DNA of 64,000 nt from Paragonimus westermani (taxonomy: Eukaryota > Platyhelminthes > Trematoda > Plagiorchiida > Troglotrematidae). Of this stretch, positions 23,795 to 35,949 are shown piece after piece. The stretch lies in assembly GCA_008508345.1 (NCBI GenBank), contig QNGE01000886.1, positions 33,014-97,013 of the forward strand, written 5' to 3'. Position 1 is the stretch's first letter, and every line of letters begins with the position of its first letter. A program made the position numbers and the translations under genes. The notes under the pieces are model-generated. The model saw nothing but the letters and a program-made list of their open reading frames with translations. It was not told where the DNA came from and made no database searches.

Positions 23795-23955
23795 AGGTAG
23801 AATTTGCAGCCAGCCTCCTTCGGAAAAAGCACTAGACTCGAGTTTCGCTCTGATTAGAGGTCATTAGTGGTGCATATCCTTGCCACGGCCTGGAGTTGAA
23901 CTCTGACCACGCTTTCATGAAGCAACCGTGTTGACCACTACGCCACAGACCTCGT
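23795..23955 (-). mobile_element. tRNA-derived SINE carrying a hammerhead, best-preserved copy (S2)
   Basis: The minus strand starts with a tRNA-like head: A box TGGCGTAGTGG (rc of 23935-23945) and B box GAGTTCAACTCC (rc of 23892-23903) at the spacing expected of an internal RNA polymerase III promoter. Then GTGGCAAGGATATGCACC leads directly into a hammerhead fold, followed by a GAAGGAGGCTGGCTGC tail. A pol III head plus hammerhead body is the plan of the schistosome Sm-alpha SINE; I infer that this is an analogous family. No target-site duplication could be fixed by eye. Confidence 0.8.
23829..23873 (-). ncRNA. Hammerhead ribozyme of SINE S2, one core substitution
   Basis: Stem I GCACCA pairs with TAGTGC (five of six). 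The core is CTAATGA (rc of 23861-23867), where the consensus is CTGATGA. Stem II CTCT-AATC-AGAG is well paired, GAAA is the rc of 23843-23846 and stem III is ACT-CG-AGT followed by C. The G-to-A change at the invariant core G should abolish cleavage. Confidence 0.75.
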
Positions 23956-25569
23956 ACCAGGCACAACCGAACTATCAAACCTGAATTTCGGTTAGCTTCG
24001 GAATTCTTTTAACATCTGCGGTGTTGAGAGTAGAATCGTTGAAATTGAATACTGGGTTCCAAAATTTTTCCCGTGATAATGATGGCCAAGAGCGATGCGT
24101 CAAGTTGACTAGATGAAGTTCTTTGTAAGGTATTACCATTTGGATTCAGTGTCTGCAGCTGTACTGTTGAAACTAACAGTATTTTTGTACAAGCATCAGG
24201 GAGAACGGACCAGCCAGACAGATTGTTGTTGCTGAAATTCTACGCTGCCACAACAAAGTTCAAAACACACATGAGCGCACAAAAGAACACTGATGAAATT
24301 AAACTGCTTGCCAGGAGACTGGTTATATTGACAGATTACGAAAAAAGGAATTCGCCTTGTTGGTTCATCCAAACGTTTTGTTATGTTCGGTTCACGTAGG
24401 CTTGCTGGCTTCATGTTGGCCGTTGTTGTGAGGCAAACCAGATGTTCACATTTTGCAAAAAGTCTTCATTCAACTTTGCGAATTTAATGTCTGTTCTAAA
24501 AAACAGCGTACTACATTAAAGCACCGTCTTGCAATCCATATTGATGAAAATTGACTTCACAATGCAATTTTTCAGTTACTTAACATTTGTTCAAAAACCC
24601 TGTGAATGAATGAATGATAATTAAAAGAAATGCTCTAAAACAAGTGGGCCGTCACTTAACGAAAATAAATAATGTTTAATAAAGGGCTGATGAGGCAAAA
24701 ATAAAGAGTATCATGGTTCTTAAGAAGGCGGGACCATGAGTTTGGTTACTAGTTGTGAACGTGTCAAGAATCATAGTTTATCCATTCGTGTTCTCTACAC
24801 AAATGTTTAAATTTGGCTTAGAAATGATTTTCTCGAACATATGGGGCACCACCCGTTTTGTGCGACTAGAAGGGTTTGGATTCAGCGAGATGCATGAGCA
24901 CACAGATATACCCAAACATTAGGGCGGACTCTAACTTTCTAAGCCACATTTCCCCGCAACCACTTACCAGCATGACTCATTCAGTATATCGTAACTGATG
25001 TCGATATAACGGTTGTCTTACAGGGAACACCCGACAGTACATCCCCAAATCTAGACCATCTAAACCATCCTATATGGATTTCCCAACTACATTTTGTTCT
25101 TTCTAGACTCGTATTATCGTTCTGACCTACAGTGATTCTGTTACGTTACATTAATTTCATGTTTCTTATCTGCATCTTTGCATCTCTTTGGTTCGGTGAC
25201 TGGCTGTCTCAGACATAACCAGATTGATTTTACCTTGCTGCTTATTGCACACTATATGCTATGCATGTTAAGTTCGCGAAATTAACCGGCGAGTTGCGAT
25301 CGAGGCATCATTACGCAATACTCCTCACCTACTGTTTTTGCTCATTTCTTAACTCATCGATGGGATCCAGTAGTAAGATTAAAAATACAATATTCCCCTA
25401 ACATACTGTACTATCGTGATAGTTTTCCTCGCCAAGTGATTGACGATAAAATGCGGTATTCGTGGAAAAAGTGTGTTCACAAACTATCAGAAGAGTGGCT
25501 GAAAACCGGCAGCTTTCTTGTAGAAACTAAGACACATCATCTTGTTTTTATAGTTTTTCTGTGCCATTT
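23956..25569. other. No recognisable gene
   Basis: No long frames. The CTGATGAGG near 24690 lacks a GAAA partner. Confidence 0.5.
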
Positions 25570-26287
25570 AAAACGGACGGGCTTTTGAACGCGTTTTGCT
25601 CCAGCTGGTTCACTCCATTTGCAGGTAAGAATTGATGCCGCAAGTTTTTAAGAATGCCCTAATCGTATCCTTGTTCGGTTGTAAGGTTAGCAAGCAATGC
25701 GCTGACAGTTATCTAGGTGTCAGTCTTCTGAGCTGCACGAAAAGAATGCTTGCCAGAATCCTTCTGAACCGGCTAATTGCAGAAGTCTTAGAGAGGACGG
25801 TTCCTAAGAAACAGTGTGGATTCCAGGTGAGCCGGAGTAGGATCGACCTGGTGCTTGTTGTTTGACAGCTTCAGAAGAAGTGCTGGGAACGAAACCAGCC
25901 ACTGTATGTTTTCTTCGTGGACTTCACCAGTGCATTTGTTTCCGTGAGCCCTGAGGCGTTGTGGATGGTGCTTGATAAGTCTGGATGTCACAGTAATTTC
26001 GTCAGTGTGATTAGATTGTTGCATGAGGGCGAAGGTAGAGTCGTGTGGATCTACCTCTGATGCTTTTGACATTGTCACTGGCGTGAAGCAGGGTTGTATG
26101 CTAGCCCCAACCCTATTCAGCTTATATTTGACTGTCATGGTAACAGTCGCTTTTCAGAACTTTAGGAGAAACGGCGTTGAGTTAGGGTGATGGGGAGTGG
26201 GGGGATGGGCGTCTGTTGAACATCCGACGCTTCGGCGCCCCACTCCTGTTACGTACCTCAAAGATGCGCATGCTTCTGGTCACAAAT
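25570..26287 (+). pseudogene. RTE/CR1-type LINE, reverse transcriptase part (5' segment of an interrupted copy)
   Basis: Translation gives an RT in order: a degenerate IP..WK-like start, YLGVSLLSCTKRMLARILLN, VPKKQCGFQ (RT motif 2 region, normally P..QCGFR), YVFFVDFTSAFVSVSPEAL (motif A with the catalytic Asp), then, with frameshifts, VTGVKQGCMLAPTLFSLYL (motif B). After motif B the frame decays and the FADD box cannot be read before the sequence breaks at about 26288, where an antisense LINE tail is inserted. The element resumes at about 27060. Several stops and frameshifts make it dead. Confidence 0.8.
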
Positions 26288-26990
26288 CATGGTTGGCGGC
26301 ATCCGATGCGGATTAGCCTGTCATAGTGACCGAGGCCAAAGGACGCCTGCGCTTATCCATCACTGCAACTGGCTTGCGCTGCACCAATTGCAGTTCCACC
26401 AACACACCACATATCCAGTGTAAACCCGGAGGAATAAGACTGAGAGGTGTGCCAGTGGGGCCTCTGTGTCCAGCCGGCCAATGCTGGTTAGCCATTTGAT
26501 TAGCTAATAATGAAAGGGAAACCCCTATCTCTCGGAAACTAAACAGAGAGAGGCTGCAATGACGAGATCTAAACTAGGAAGAAAGATTTTTAAAGCGTAA
26601 TACAAGAAGCGTTGCAGTATAGGATTGCAGGTTAGTGCAACCTAAAGAAGATGCGGATGAAAAGCAAATATCTCGCCAAACTATGAAAAGCCAGGCAGAC
26701 CATTCATCATACAATGCACCAACAAAGCCTGAGAAAAGAATCGATAGAAGTCCACAGACACTCACGCATCTGCTTTTTGTCTGGCTGCTCCCCTTCGGCC
26801 AATCTGACAAGGTTGAACCCGCAAGGACCGAAGTCACAGTCAGCACAGCCCTCCGGATCAAAACAGCACGCAAGCCTGACCACCACGCCAAGGTAGCAGA
26901 AAGGGTCAGGTCACAAATCATAGCGCATTATCGGCACACAGTGAAGAAGAATTGTAACGCCTGGTGACACCCATCGCGTACGCGGCATCC
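26288..26990 (-). mobile_element. Antisense LINE 3' tail inserted in the LINE
   Basis: The first ~280 bases match, in reverse, the 3' untranslated tail found at about 28050-28360 (+) and at 62097-62380 (rc). Shared blocks include GGCGGCATCCGAT, AAAGGACGCCTGCGCTTA, CCAGTGTAAACCCG and the TATCTCTCGGA block. The tail extends to about 26730, then becomes dissimilar. A second short match to the tail terminus (GCGGCATCCGATTTCGGATT) occurs at 26991-27010. The insertion splits the plus-strand LINE. Confidence 0.7.
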
Positions 26991-27049
26991 GATTTCGGAT
27001 TGGATATCACTACAGGTAAGACCTTCTTCATCTTCCACCCTTAACTGTG

Positions 27050-28365
27050 GGTAGGTGCAGAAACAGCGCCTCCACCTCAAGTTCGCGTCAATGAAGATGT
27101 TGTCGATAGCTGCGCGAACTTTTGCCACTCAGGTAGTAATTCGTCGACAGTTCTGTCCGTGGACCACCACTTGAGAGATCTGTGGCGGAGGCTAGTTTTG
27201 CTTTTGGATGTCTTGAAAAACGTGTCCGGAGGAACCACAACCTAAAGTCAGGCACTGAGCTGTGTGCCTACCGCTCAATGGTGCTGTTCGTACTGCTGTA
27301 CGGCAGTGAAACGTGGACATCATATCAGCGGAACGTGCGCTACCTGGGCCGCTTCCGTGTGCAATATCTGAGACGCATCTTGAGTATTCGGTGTTCGTAC
27401 ATGGTTCCAAACACTGCGGTACTGTGGCGAGCAGATGTGAACGAGATGGAGGCCCTGCTGACGCTGAATCGGCTCCATTGGCTCGGTCCCGTCCGCCGAA
27501 TGGACGATGACCCTATTCCGAGGCAGCTCCTATATGAACAGGTGAAGTCAGATAGGCAAAATCCTGGTTGTCAAAATTGGAGATACCGGAACGTTGTGCA
27601 AGTAGATCTTTCACTTTGTAGCATTGGTTGTGGATGTTGGAAAAACTTGGCGTTGAACAGGAGGGCCTGGAGGAATACGATTAGTGCGGACTTGCGCAAT
27701 TTCATCGAGCAGTTGTTGCGCGGCCGAGAACGAAGGCGCGCGGTACGCGAGGGAACCATCGGTACCATAGGTCGCGGTGACATGACTATGTGGCATTACG
27801 ATATTTGAGGCCGCGAATGCGCTGGCCGTTTGGGATTAATCGGTCACCGACCTACCCATAATACACCATCGGCCAAGAGACGATAAATAGGCCAGGCTCA
27901 GGTAGGTCGTGTCATTGTATCCATTCTAGTTCTTATAATGGTTTGTCTGTTCTATTCAGACTCTAATCTGGATTTTGTTTTCCATCTTTACCTTATCCGG
28001 GGTTGCACAAACATGCACTCCTATACCTTAATGGCTTTTGGGTTATATTTTGCATCTTCTTCTTCTTCTCAGTTAAGATCTTGTCATTGCTCTCTCTCTG
28101 TCTGTTTATTCTCCGAGAGATAAGGGTTTCCTTTCCCTGCTAGCCAATCAACTGACTAACCAGCACTTGCCGGTTGAACACAAAGGCCCCACTCACACAC
28201 GTACCAGCGTTATTCTTTCGGGTTTACACTGGATATGTGGTGTATGAGTGGAACCGCAATCGGTGCAGCGTAAGACGTCTGTGGTGGTGATTAAGCGCAG
28301 GCGTCCTTTGGTTTCGGTCACTGCGACAGGCTACTACGAATCGGATGCCGCCAGCCGTATAGTGC
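27050..28365 (+). pseudogene. RTE/CR1-type LINE, C-terminal domain and 3' tail (3' segment of the interrupted copy)
   Basis: The frame at 27182-27808 encodes the post-RT domain: YRSMVLFVLLYGSETWTSYQ, RRILSIRCSYMVPNTAVL, then LNRLHWLGPVRRMDDDPIPR, all standard for RTE/CR1-like LINEs (LLYG.ETW, RLRW.GHV.RM), ending with RRAWRNTISADLRNF and a stop at 27806-27808. About 550 bases of 3' untranslated sequence follow and end near GGATGCCGCCAGCC at about 28352. A second copy of the whole 3' end lies inverted at 62097-62982. One stretch (27938-28123) is almost identical between the two. Confidence 0.8.
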
Positions 28366-31246
28366 CTGGTCGTGGTTATGTCGAGATATGTTAAACTCCA
28401 CTTTACTCACCTTAAATGGTGGCAGGGTGGCGGTGAGCAACTTGAGAAGTACAAGATATCGTGCTGGTGACAGATGACACTGGTGAACTGGTACTAACGA
28501 GGTAGTGTAACGCTAATTTGGCTATTGAAGTGGATTTGATTCGTGCAGCTTGAAGTGAAAGTATGGAAGAGGTTACTGGGAATTTCAATGCAAGACATAA
28601 GGTTGCAGGCTCAGTAACCAACAAATGTATAGAAAAACCAACGCAGTGAGTTGAACTGAACTGCGCGTCCACTCTACATTTTCGTCAGTTTGAATGAGTT
28701 TATAGCGGCACGCTGGCTACACTTAACCCAGTTTGATTACGAGGTCTGTTTGGTGCCAACCATTTTGCCTGGTTTAGATTGGGGTTTTTATTTTCGGATT
28801 CTAACTCGGGACACAGTCTGCGTGAGAAGTAACGACGGGCTAAGTGATAGGGTTGGGAGACATCCCATCCGGAAAACAGCTGCCTCTGAGTTCGGTTTTG
28901 GTGACACAGTCAACGACTGAGCATATAGTTTCTAGCCTGGTCTTTCGGTCGTTCTGTCGTCAGACGGTCGAGAAAGTTTCTGACCACCACCTCAATCCAC
29001 TTGGATACAAATCAGCAGTTTTTTAATCATGTAGAGTAGAAACCTGACTTCCCATCTGCATTAATCCCACTCGTTTATCTTTGTTCGGCTGTTCACTAAC
29101 TTACCATCAACATTTAGCTGTGTGCTTACATGACTGTGAAAGTTACCTTCATTTCTGAAGCGTTCAATTCCTGAATTTGGTCCTAATATATACTGACAAT
29201 TCTGTAAAGCAATCATTATTCGCCAGGCTTTATTCCTACATTTTAGATTAACTTTGCGGACACAACTGTAGTGATTATTAGCTTACTGCGGTGGTAAACA
29301 TTTGGATCAGTATGACGCCCGTAGCTTAGAGCTAAATATAGATGCCTAGACATCCCTTATTTCAATGGCATCATGAAAGATGACAGACTGAAATTATCAC
29401 CAGATGGACTTATAAGCCTTGATAAACTGTTTAAGAGTAACGCATTTGGGGTCTTCGTGTTCCGTACTATCGGAAGCGTGTAGAAGTGGTTGTAGTTGAA
29501 ATTTGGGTTTATTAATTGTAGTTTAAATGGCACGACCAGAGGGCGCAGCTTTGAACTCGATAAAGTTAAGGCCATGTAAAGAGTCGGCAGGACAATACAG
29601 ATTCATGAACAACGTGATATTCATTGCATTTTCCAATGTACCACAAAAACCTCTGCGTTGGTTTGTTTTGTCTTTTGCTATGTGACGGAACTGTAAAACA
29701 CTCAAACTTACCTTCGGTTGAAGCTCGGACCACTCAGATAAATGTGTTAAACTTCTGAAAGTTCAACCTTATCTACTTAGCTTTGTCTAACCACACCTTG
29801 ATTCTATTGCCTCAGCAATCAGTCCTCATTTGTTAATTTGTCGAGTTCTGTGTTAAGCGTCGTCCATACACATCTTTTAGTATAATTATTACGGCCACCG
29901 TAGCTTCTCTGTCCTTCAATCGAAAATTACTTAGTATCTTCCTTATTTGTCTATGCAGTACTATACTTTTTTTTAGGGAGGATGCATAAAAATTATAATA
30001 TGCCTGAGAACGAGTTTTGTTGTGCAAGGCATTTCTAGATTAGCAAAGCTGTTACCGTATTAGCCAGTAAGCCACAGAGCACCAGCCAGCAGGATTTGGC
30101 GGACGGTGCATATTTTTCAGAAAATAAAACCACTTTTGAATACTCAAGCGCTGATAGGCTGCTTCTGATACAGAAAAACGTGGTGCTTTCAGAAGAAAAA
30201 GATGGAAGACCAGTAGGCTTAACTCCTCAGTCTTGGGTTTGATGAGAATAAAGTTTTGAGTCCGCCGAAAGTAGATTGCTGACATAAGCAAGCAGCAGAA
30301 AATTGCAGCTCAGAGTAGCCCAAGACGATCAACCACCGGCGATTTACATACCGATATATCAACGTAATTTGTAAGCCAGCTTTCTACCGATAATTCTCGA
30401 GCATTTGATGGTTGCACGAAAACAAACATTGTCATACGTGATGGAGCATTAGTCAGCATAAATTAAAAGAAAGCCAATGAAATTCATAGGTTCTTCCAAA
30501 AAAATACATTGCCACTTCGTTGGTTCATCTTCGAGTTTGAACTGGCGCAGAAGTAAATTTGAAATGCTTACGGGACTTCAAAAGAAAACCTACCGCTATC
30601 CGAGCCCAACTCTTCCATGTCCTTCGTACAGTTCGTGTTCAGGTACCACTATTTTTGAACACACATTCAGCTTGCTCTTTGAATCAAAGATTGATGACAC
30701 TTATAAACTGCTGACATCCTATGAGACACGCCCACCGACTGTCTTGTAAAGTTACACAGCCTTTAATTCAATGAAGTAAAAGGTTAAGTGCCCGTAAGTG
30801 TGATTTACACAAATGCGCTACATACAACTTTTTATCTCAACAAATCGGATTGTTTTGTTCATGACATCATTTTTTGGGGGGGATTTTTGAGCACAGAGTC
30901 TATTGAATTTATTCTTGCCGGAACTCCACACTTTTTCTGACTTTTTGTGGATACTAATGGTTTCCCACTGTTGGCTAACAACCAGCTTCATTACACTATC
31001 CAAGTAGTGAATACGTACGCAATTTGGACGCAGTAGTGAAAAAATTTGTACTATTATGCGTGTAATGGTGGATCTCATGTAACTGTGCTGTTCACGCATT
31101 TTCTGGGTACTTAGAAATCCTGCAAATGTGTGGCAAGCGTTTGGATCATCCTAACCTAAGCTTTGATTTGGAAGCTTCCTAATTACTGGGTTTGCTTCAG
31201 TTATTACTGAGGAATTACTTAGGACAGGGCATTAAGTGTTATTACT
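28366..31246. other. No recognisable gene
   Basis: A frame at 28690-28920 has a faint resemblance to Gypsy RNase H (ARWLHLTQFDYEV), too short to call. Otherwise unassigned. Confidence 0.45.
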
Positions 31247-31278
31247 TTATAATTAAGTAGAATTATAATTAAGTAGAA
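31247..31278 (+). repeat. Tandem duplication of a 16-base unit
   Basis: TTATAATTAAGTAGAA occurs twice in direct succession without mismatch. Confidence 0.95.
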
Positions 31279-31364
31279 CGAGGAAAGAGTAGAAAAGCGC
31301 ACCTGAATATAAGGTGATCGAACCCACAGTTGACACTAGTTGTATTCACCTATTCTGCATACAG

Positions 31365-31445
31365 CGAAAAGGGTGGGCTGGAGTTACGCCCTTGTTAGAG
31401 CTCAGTAGTGCTACCCTGTCTGGATTTCACTGTCGAATCAGGTTA
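31365..31445 (-). mobile_element. tRNA-derived SINE fragment, copy S6
   Basis: On the minus strand AGTGAAATCC (weak B box) leads to GTAGCACTACTGAGC, then TCTAACAAGGGCGTAACTCC. Compared with the family, CTGATGA has lost two bases and GAAA reads GTAA. The stem II pairing (GCTCT/AGGGC) is partly kept. Confidence 0.5.
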
Positions 31446-33299
31446 TAAGTGGCCATGACCACAATGAAACTCAGAAGATTGTATCACCAAACTCGCGTGA
31501 ATACAGGGAAACCGTAAATTTAAGGGAGGTTACTGGGGAAGAAAGCACTGAGAGAAATTTGTGTACTGGATAACGCCAACCTATTGACAATATGATGCAG
31601 TCTTTACCTGCAGTAGGCGTCATTGAAACCGCTTATACTGTCACGAAGATCGTTGAGAAGTAAAACGTATTTAATGGATGGTGCATTCATCAGTGCTGTC
31701 TCCAAACACTCGGTGGCTTTCAAATTCGTAAACTGAGGCTATTTTAGGCATGCTTCACTGAAATAAAAGCCTATTGCATCACTGCCAAATAAATAACCTG
31801 AAACTGACATACTATACACATTTTCTTCAAACCTGTTATGAAGGAGATTGAGTAGATGAAGGTTTGTCGATAATCTGGTTTATTTGCTCTGATGTTCTAC
31901 CATGGTTTATTCGACAGCTTGGGGGCTGAGTTTTCGAACTATGAATCCGAATTTTCAGGCAAATGCACTCACAGTTGGTGGGCGCTAATGTCAGCTTATT
32001 TGTCAGTTAGCTGTCTGGTTCGCGAAAATCCGTACATATACCATCACATTCTCTGCTAATGCAATCATTCAAATGGATACACTGAATTGAAAGCAAACCA
32101 TCCGAGTGTCTAAAGCGTAGTGCATTATGAGAACAAGTTTGCGGAATAAATGATCTTGGTTCAGGTGACTTGTGTTACACGAATTGTGGAAGACTTACTT
32201 TATGAACCTGCTTCGCTATTTCGCTCAATTATGCCACTAATCGGAATGTGCCTATTCGGTTGAAATCTAATCAGTTCATGCGTGACTACTTGGGTATATA
32301 ACTGGCGAAGCGACCACTGCAATATGGTTTAATTGGATCTCAGGTCTACTCAGTAGCAGAATTGTCAGTGTTTCGGATAAAATAATACCGCGCTTCGAAC
32401 TGTACCTTATTGTTACGAACTTTAATCGTTTGGAAATAGCATTTTACGAGGGTTAACCTGGAACACTATGGACTAGGACTAAAATTAACTTATGTATATG
32501 TTTGCTCTTTTGATAACTCTATGAAAAATATGAACAGTTTGCAGATTCAACTTTACACTATGAAGATTGACAATATATTTTCATCTGTCGAGAAAAGGAA
32601 TAGTTCGAATACCTTAATTTTTGTACATGTTCAGTATCATCGGGGTCTTATTGATTCCAAGGACTTGAAGAATCGATAACATCTTGCGGCTTATGTATAT
32701 TCGCACAGGTCAGCTTAATAGAGAAATATTTTTCTGATGCCCTTCCAGGATGTATTTACAGCCTGGTCATAAGTGAACTCTGACAGGCTCAACACTGTGT
32801 TCATTTAAAATATCATCTCTCTGATCAAAACTAGTTTGTCTACAACATAGAAGGATTTTCATAACGATCATCATTTAGGTGTGCCCCTATACTTCAGATT
32901 TCACGCAAACTTGAATCCGACTTACGTAATTTCACGAAGCATACAGACAGCCCTTTTAAAAAAGCACCAAATTTTAAACTAACACCGAATTGCGACAGAA
33001 TTTCACATTTTTTCAACCAAGATCCATATATACACGGCGACATTTGCTCAGTTCTTTGAAATCGTAGCTTCCATCTTGAGTATTGTACAAAGATATCGGT
33101 AATACTGTGAGTTTGTCTAAACATTAGAGTGCTGGTAGTAATCCCCGATCGAGGTCTGGATTTTTCCCTTTTTCGAATCGCAAAAAACATGAACTTAGAT
33201 CATCAGTAGTTAACCTACACTCTCATGTTTGATTACATGTAAGTAGCAGGGAATTTCGGTTTTTACATACATTGAAGATCACTTACAATTGATGGCACT
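31446..33299. other. No recognisable gene
   Basis: Open frames under 100 codons without known motifs. Confidence 0.5.
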
Positions 33300-33388
33300 C
33301 GTCCAGTTTGGGTTGGCTTTCCAACCAGCCCCTTACGAAACAGAAGCATTAGACTCTAGTCTCGCTCTTGTTAGAGCTCATGTTTTTG
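33300..33388 (-). mobile_element. tRNA-derived SINE 3' part with hammerhead remnant, copy S4
   Basis: The minus strand keeps a perfect stem II (GCTCT-AACA-AGAGC), then GAGAC instead of GAAAC, and stem III ACT-AG-AGT followed by C and TAATGC. After it comes the family tail with GCTGGTTGG. The 5' half including the tRNA head and the start of CTGATGA is missing, a 5'-truncated insertion or erosion. Confidence 0.6.
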
Positions 33389-35940
33389 TGAAAAATAACA
33401 ATCGGGCTAACTGAAATTTGCGTGATGTTTAAAAACACGCTTAAACAAATTACACACACAAAAAGCCTAGTGCGTCTGGTCCAGCTTACGTGCGACATGT
33501 ATTTCCAGTATCCTGAATAACGTTTGTTTTAGTTGCTTGTGGATATCACAAGACGAAAAGAAGCTTGTTTCTTCATGCGAATTCCAACAGGTAGATCGCG
33601 GATCTTCGGCGGGAATAGTCGTATGCTCAGTGCGACACTTCACCAGTTCAAATGTGCGAAACTTTGAAGTTCTGAACCGACGTCTGTGACAGTGAAAACG
33701 TACGGTATACGCTGCCTAGGTCATTTATTTTATACGTTTAATAGAGTTTTTGCTCCATTACGGTTTGTTTGATGCGGCTGATGGTATTGAGAAGAAACTG
33801 AAAAGTTACCAAGTAATGAGGCTATTACGGGTTATTATCCCCCCACCGAAGAAGTTTGGAAGGTGTTGTCTCTCATGATGAAAGGGTTGTAACCATGTAC
33901 ATTACGAAGTTCAATCAGTCCAAGATATAAGTGTTCTATAGTAGATGATAAGCTAGCGTTCAAGGTATGTCGTCTTCGTTATCTGTCTATTCATGTTCTG
34001 GCTTACGTTTAGTAACCCTCAGTTTGAACACTGATGTTTGGATCATTGCCAGTTCGGATCCTTATACCTGTGGTCAGACATGAGAATGAAAACAATTTTT
34101 TGAAAGGAAGTGTAAACATTATCTGGAAGTTGGGTGAATGCTATACAAACAGAGTCTTATTTGTCACAGGCTTCAGCAACTGTTATACCATAAATAACGT
34201 TGTAAACGAATCTAGAAGTAGGCTCAAATCTGCAGAAAACTTATGCATTCAAAGGAGGATATCTAGCAACAATTATGTACACTTCGAAAGATTACTGAAA
34301 GGTTCCGTTTTCTACGTTTTATCGCAATCTCAATGAGTAAAATTGTTGATCAGTGATTGCTTTATGAAATATTATTTTTAGAAGCACTCCATATGGAAGG
34401 ATTCAAATGGTTAAATCATTCTTGACTCAACTCTTTTTATATTATGAGAGTAGAAGTCTTGTTTGGGCACTTAATGACCATTATTCATTTTGAAGCTCTG
34501 TAGAAAAATGGGATACGTGATTGAAATATAATTTCATTTAAAGTGTGACTGCCGGGCGTTCGACCGTATAATGAACTAATTTTTTAAAGGACAAATGAAC
34601 CACTTACGGTGAGCTCATTTTGCCTTGAATTTGCCGCTGCGTAAAATTGATTGCAGATTAGCAACCTACGAACATATCTCTGACTCCCATAAAAGACTAT
34701 GCTGAATTTGGCTGCGAACTGTCGTCGCATTCACAATATTATTGTGCTGTCCATCATTAGTTTGTTTTATTTATTGGTAAATGAAGCATTTTGGAAAAAT
34801 CGGCGTCTTCTGTTATAAACTCGCAAGAATGTGCAAAGTCCGAAACACTCATTATTGAAAGGACAGTAAGGATGCCTTACATCAACTTGTCTCGGAACCG
34901 CAAAATGGTGTGTGAGTAGTGATAGATACTCTCAGAATACTCACTACGTTCACCCACATTTAAATAACGGTTGCTGGAAGCTACGTTTACTATGAAATAA
35001 GCATCGTTTCTTGGAAAGAGGACCAAGCAAAAAGAGTGTTTTGCCCATATGAAGAAAATTGGTTAAACTAAAAGAAACTTATTCAAACAGAACAAAATCT
35101 TGCGCGGAGAGTATTGTTTCCGTGTCTCCACGAATTCAATGATTAAAAGTAGACAAAAACCTGATCACGGTAGAAGTCAATAAGAAAATCAATCACAACA
35201 GGATTAGTAACATACTTTGTTTTTTCCTAACTGTTACCGACTGATCAATGGAAATAATGATTCACAGCATGCTTGCCTTACCGCAGTCTGTTAAGAACCT
35301 AAAACAAGTACTTTAAATCGATCCCTATGTGTCTTCTGAATAAAAACATAAATACAGGTATGCCTTGAGTGTTTTGAGCACGTTAGATTCAGAATTCGAA
35401 GACATTTGCTTTGATGGTTAATTTCACCGTTTACCGTTTGAAAATTCCCATCACGACTGACAATCCTCGGATCCCTCCGTGGATTCAATGTAGTACCATT
35501 GACTAAAGGGACAACCTACGAAAAATGTATGAAAAACTGTTGTTTTTATTTGGGGGGAGAGTAACTTCAAAATTCACTTGATAAAACATGTCAAGTAAAA
35601 CCATGCAGTTCGAGTCCGAATTTCGAATCCAGCCAAAGTTGATATCCTCTGAATCAAGCGCTTTTCCAGTTGCATAAATCTTTCATGTTATTCATGAGGA
35701 GATTTCCGTGGTTGAAATAAGGTTTGTGCGGTTCATAAATCCTTACATCCCCTCGTGATGTTGGCCAGAAGGGGCTGCGCCGCTTAAAAACCACAAGAGT
35801 ATTTTCCCTGAAATTGTCTAGTCTTTCTTATCGCGTACACCAAAATACCAGAAACTATCTATGCTCATACCTCACACTTCCCTGACCAGTTTCAATTGAT
35901 GATTAATGTTTGAAACATCCAGTTCCTATGATCCAGGTCA
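33389..35940. other. No recognisable gene
   Basis: AT-rich. A 100-codon ATG frame at 34034-34336 has no recognisable domain. Confidence 0.5.
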
Positions 35941-35949
35941 CCATAATGT

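Noticed and set aside
28690..28920. Possible Gypsy RNase H (ARWLHLTQFDYEV)
   Set aside because: Only about a dozen residues resemble the family; no flanking pol motifs.
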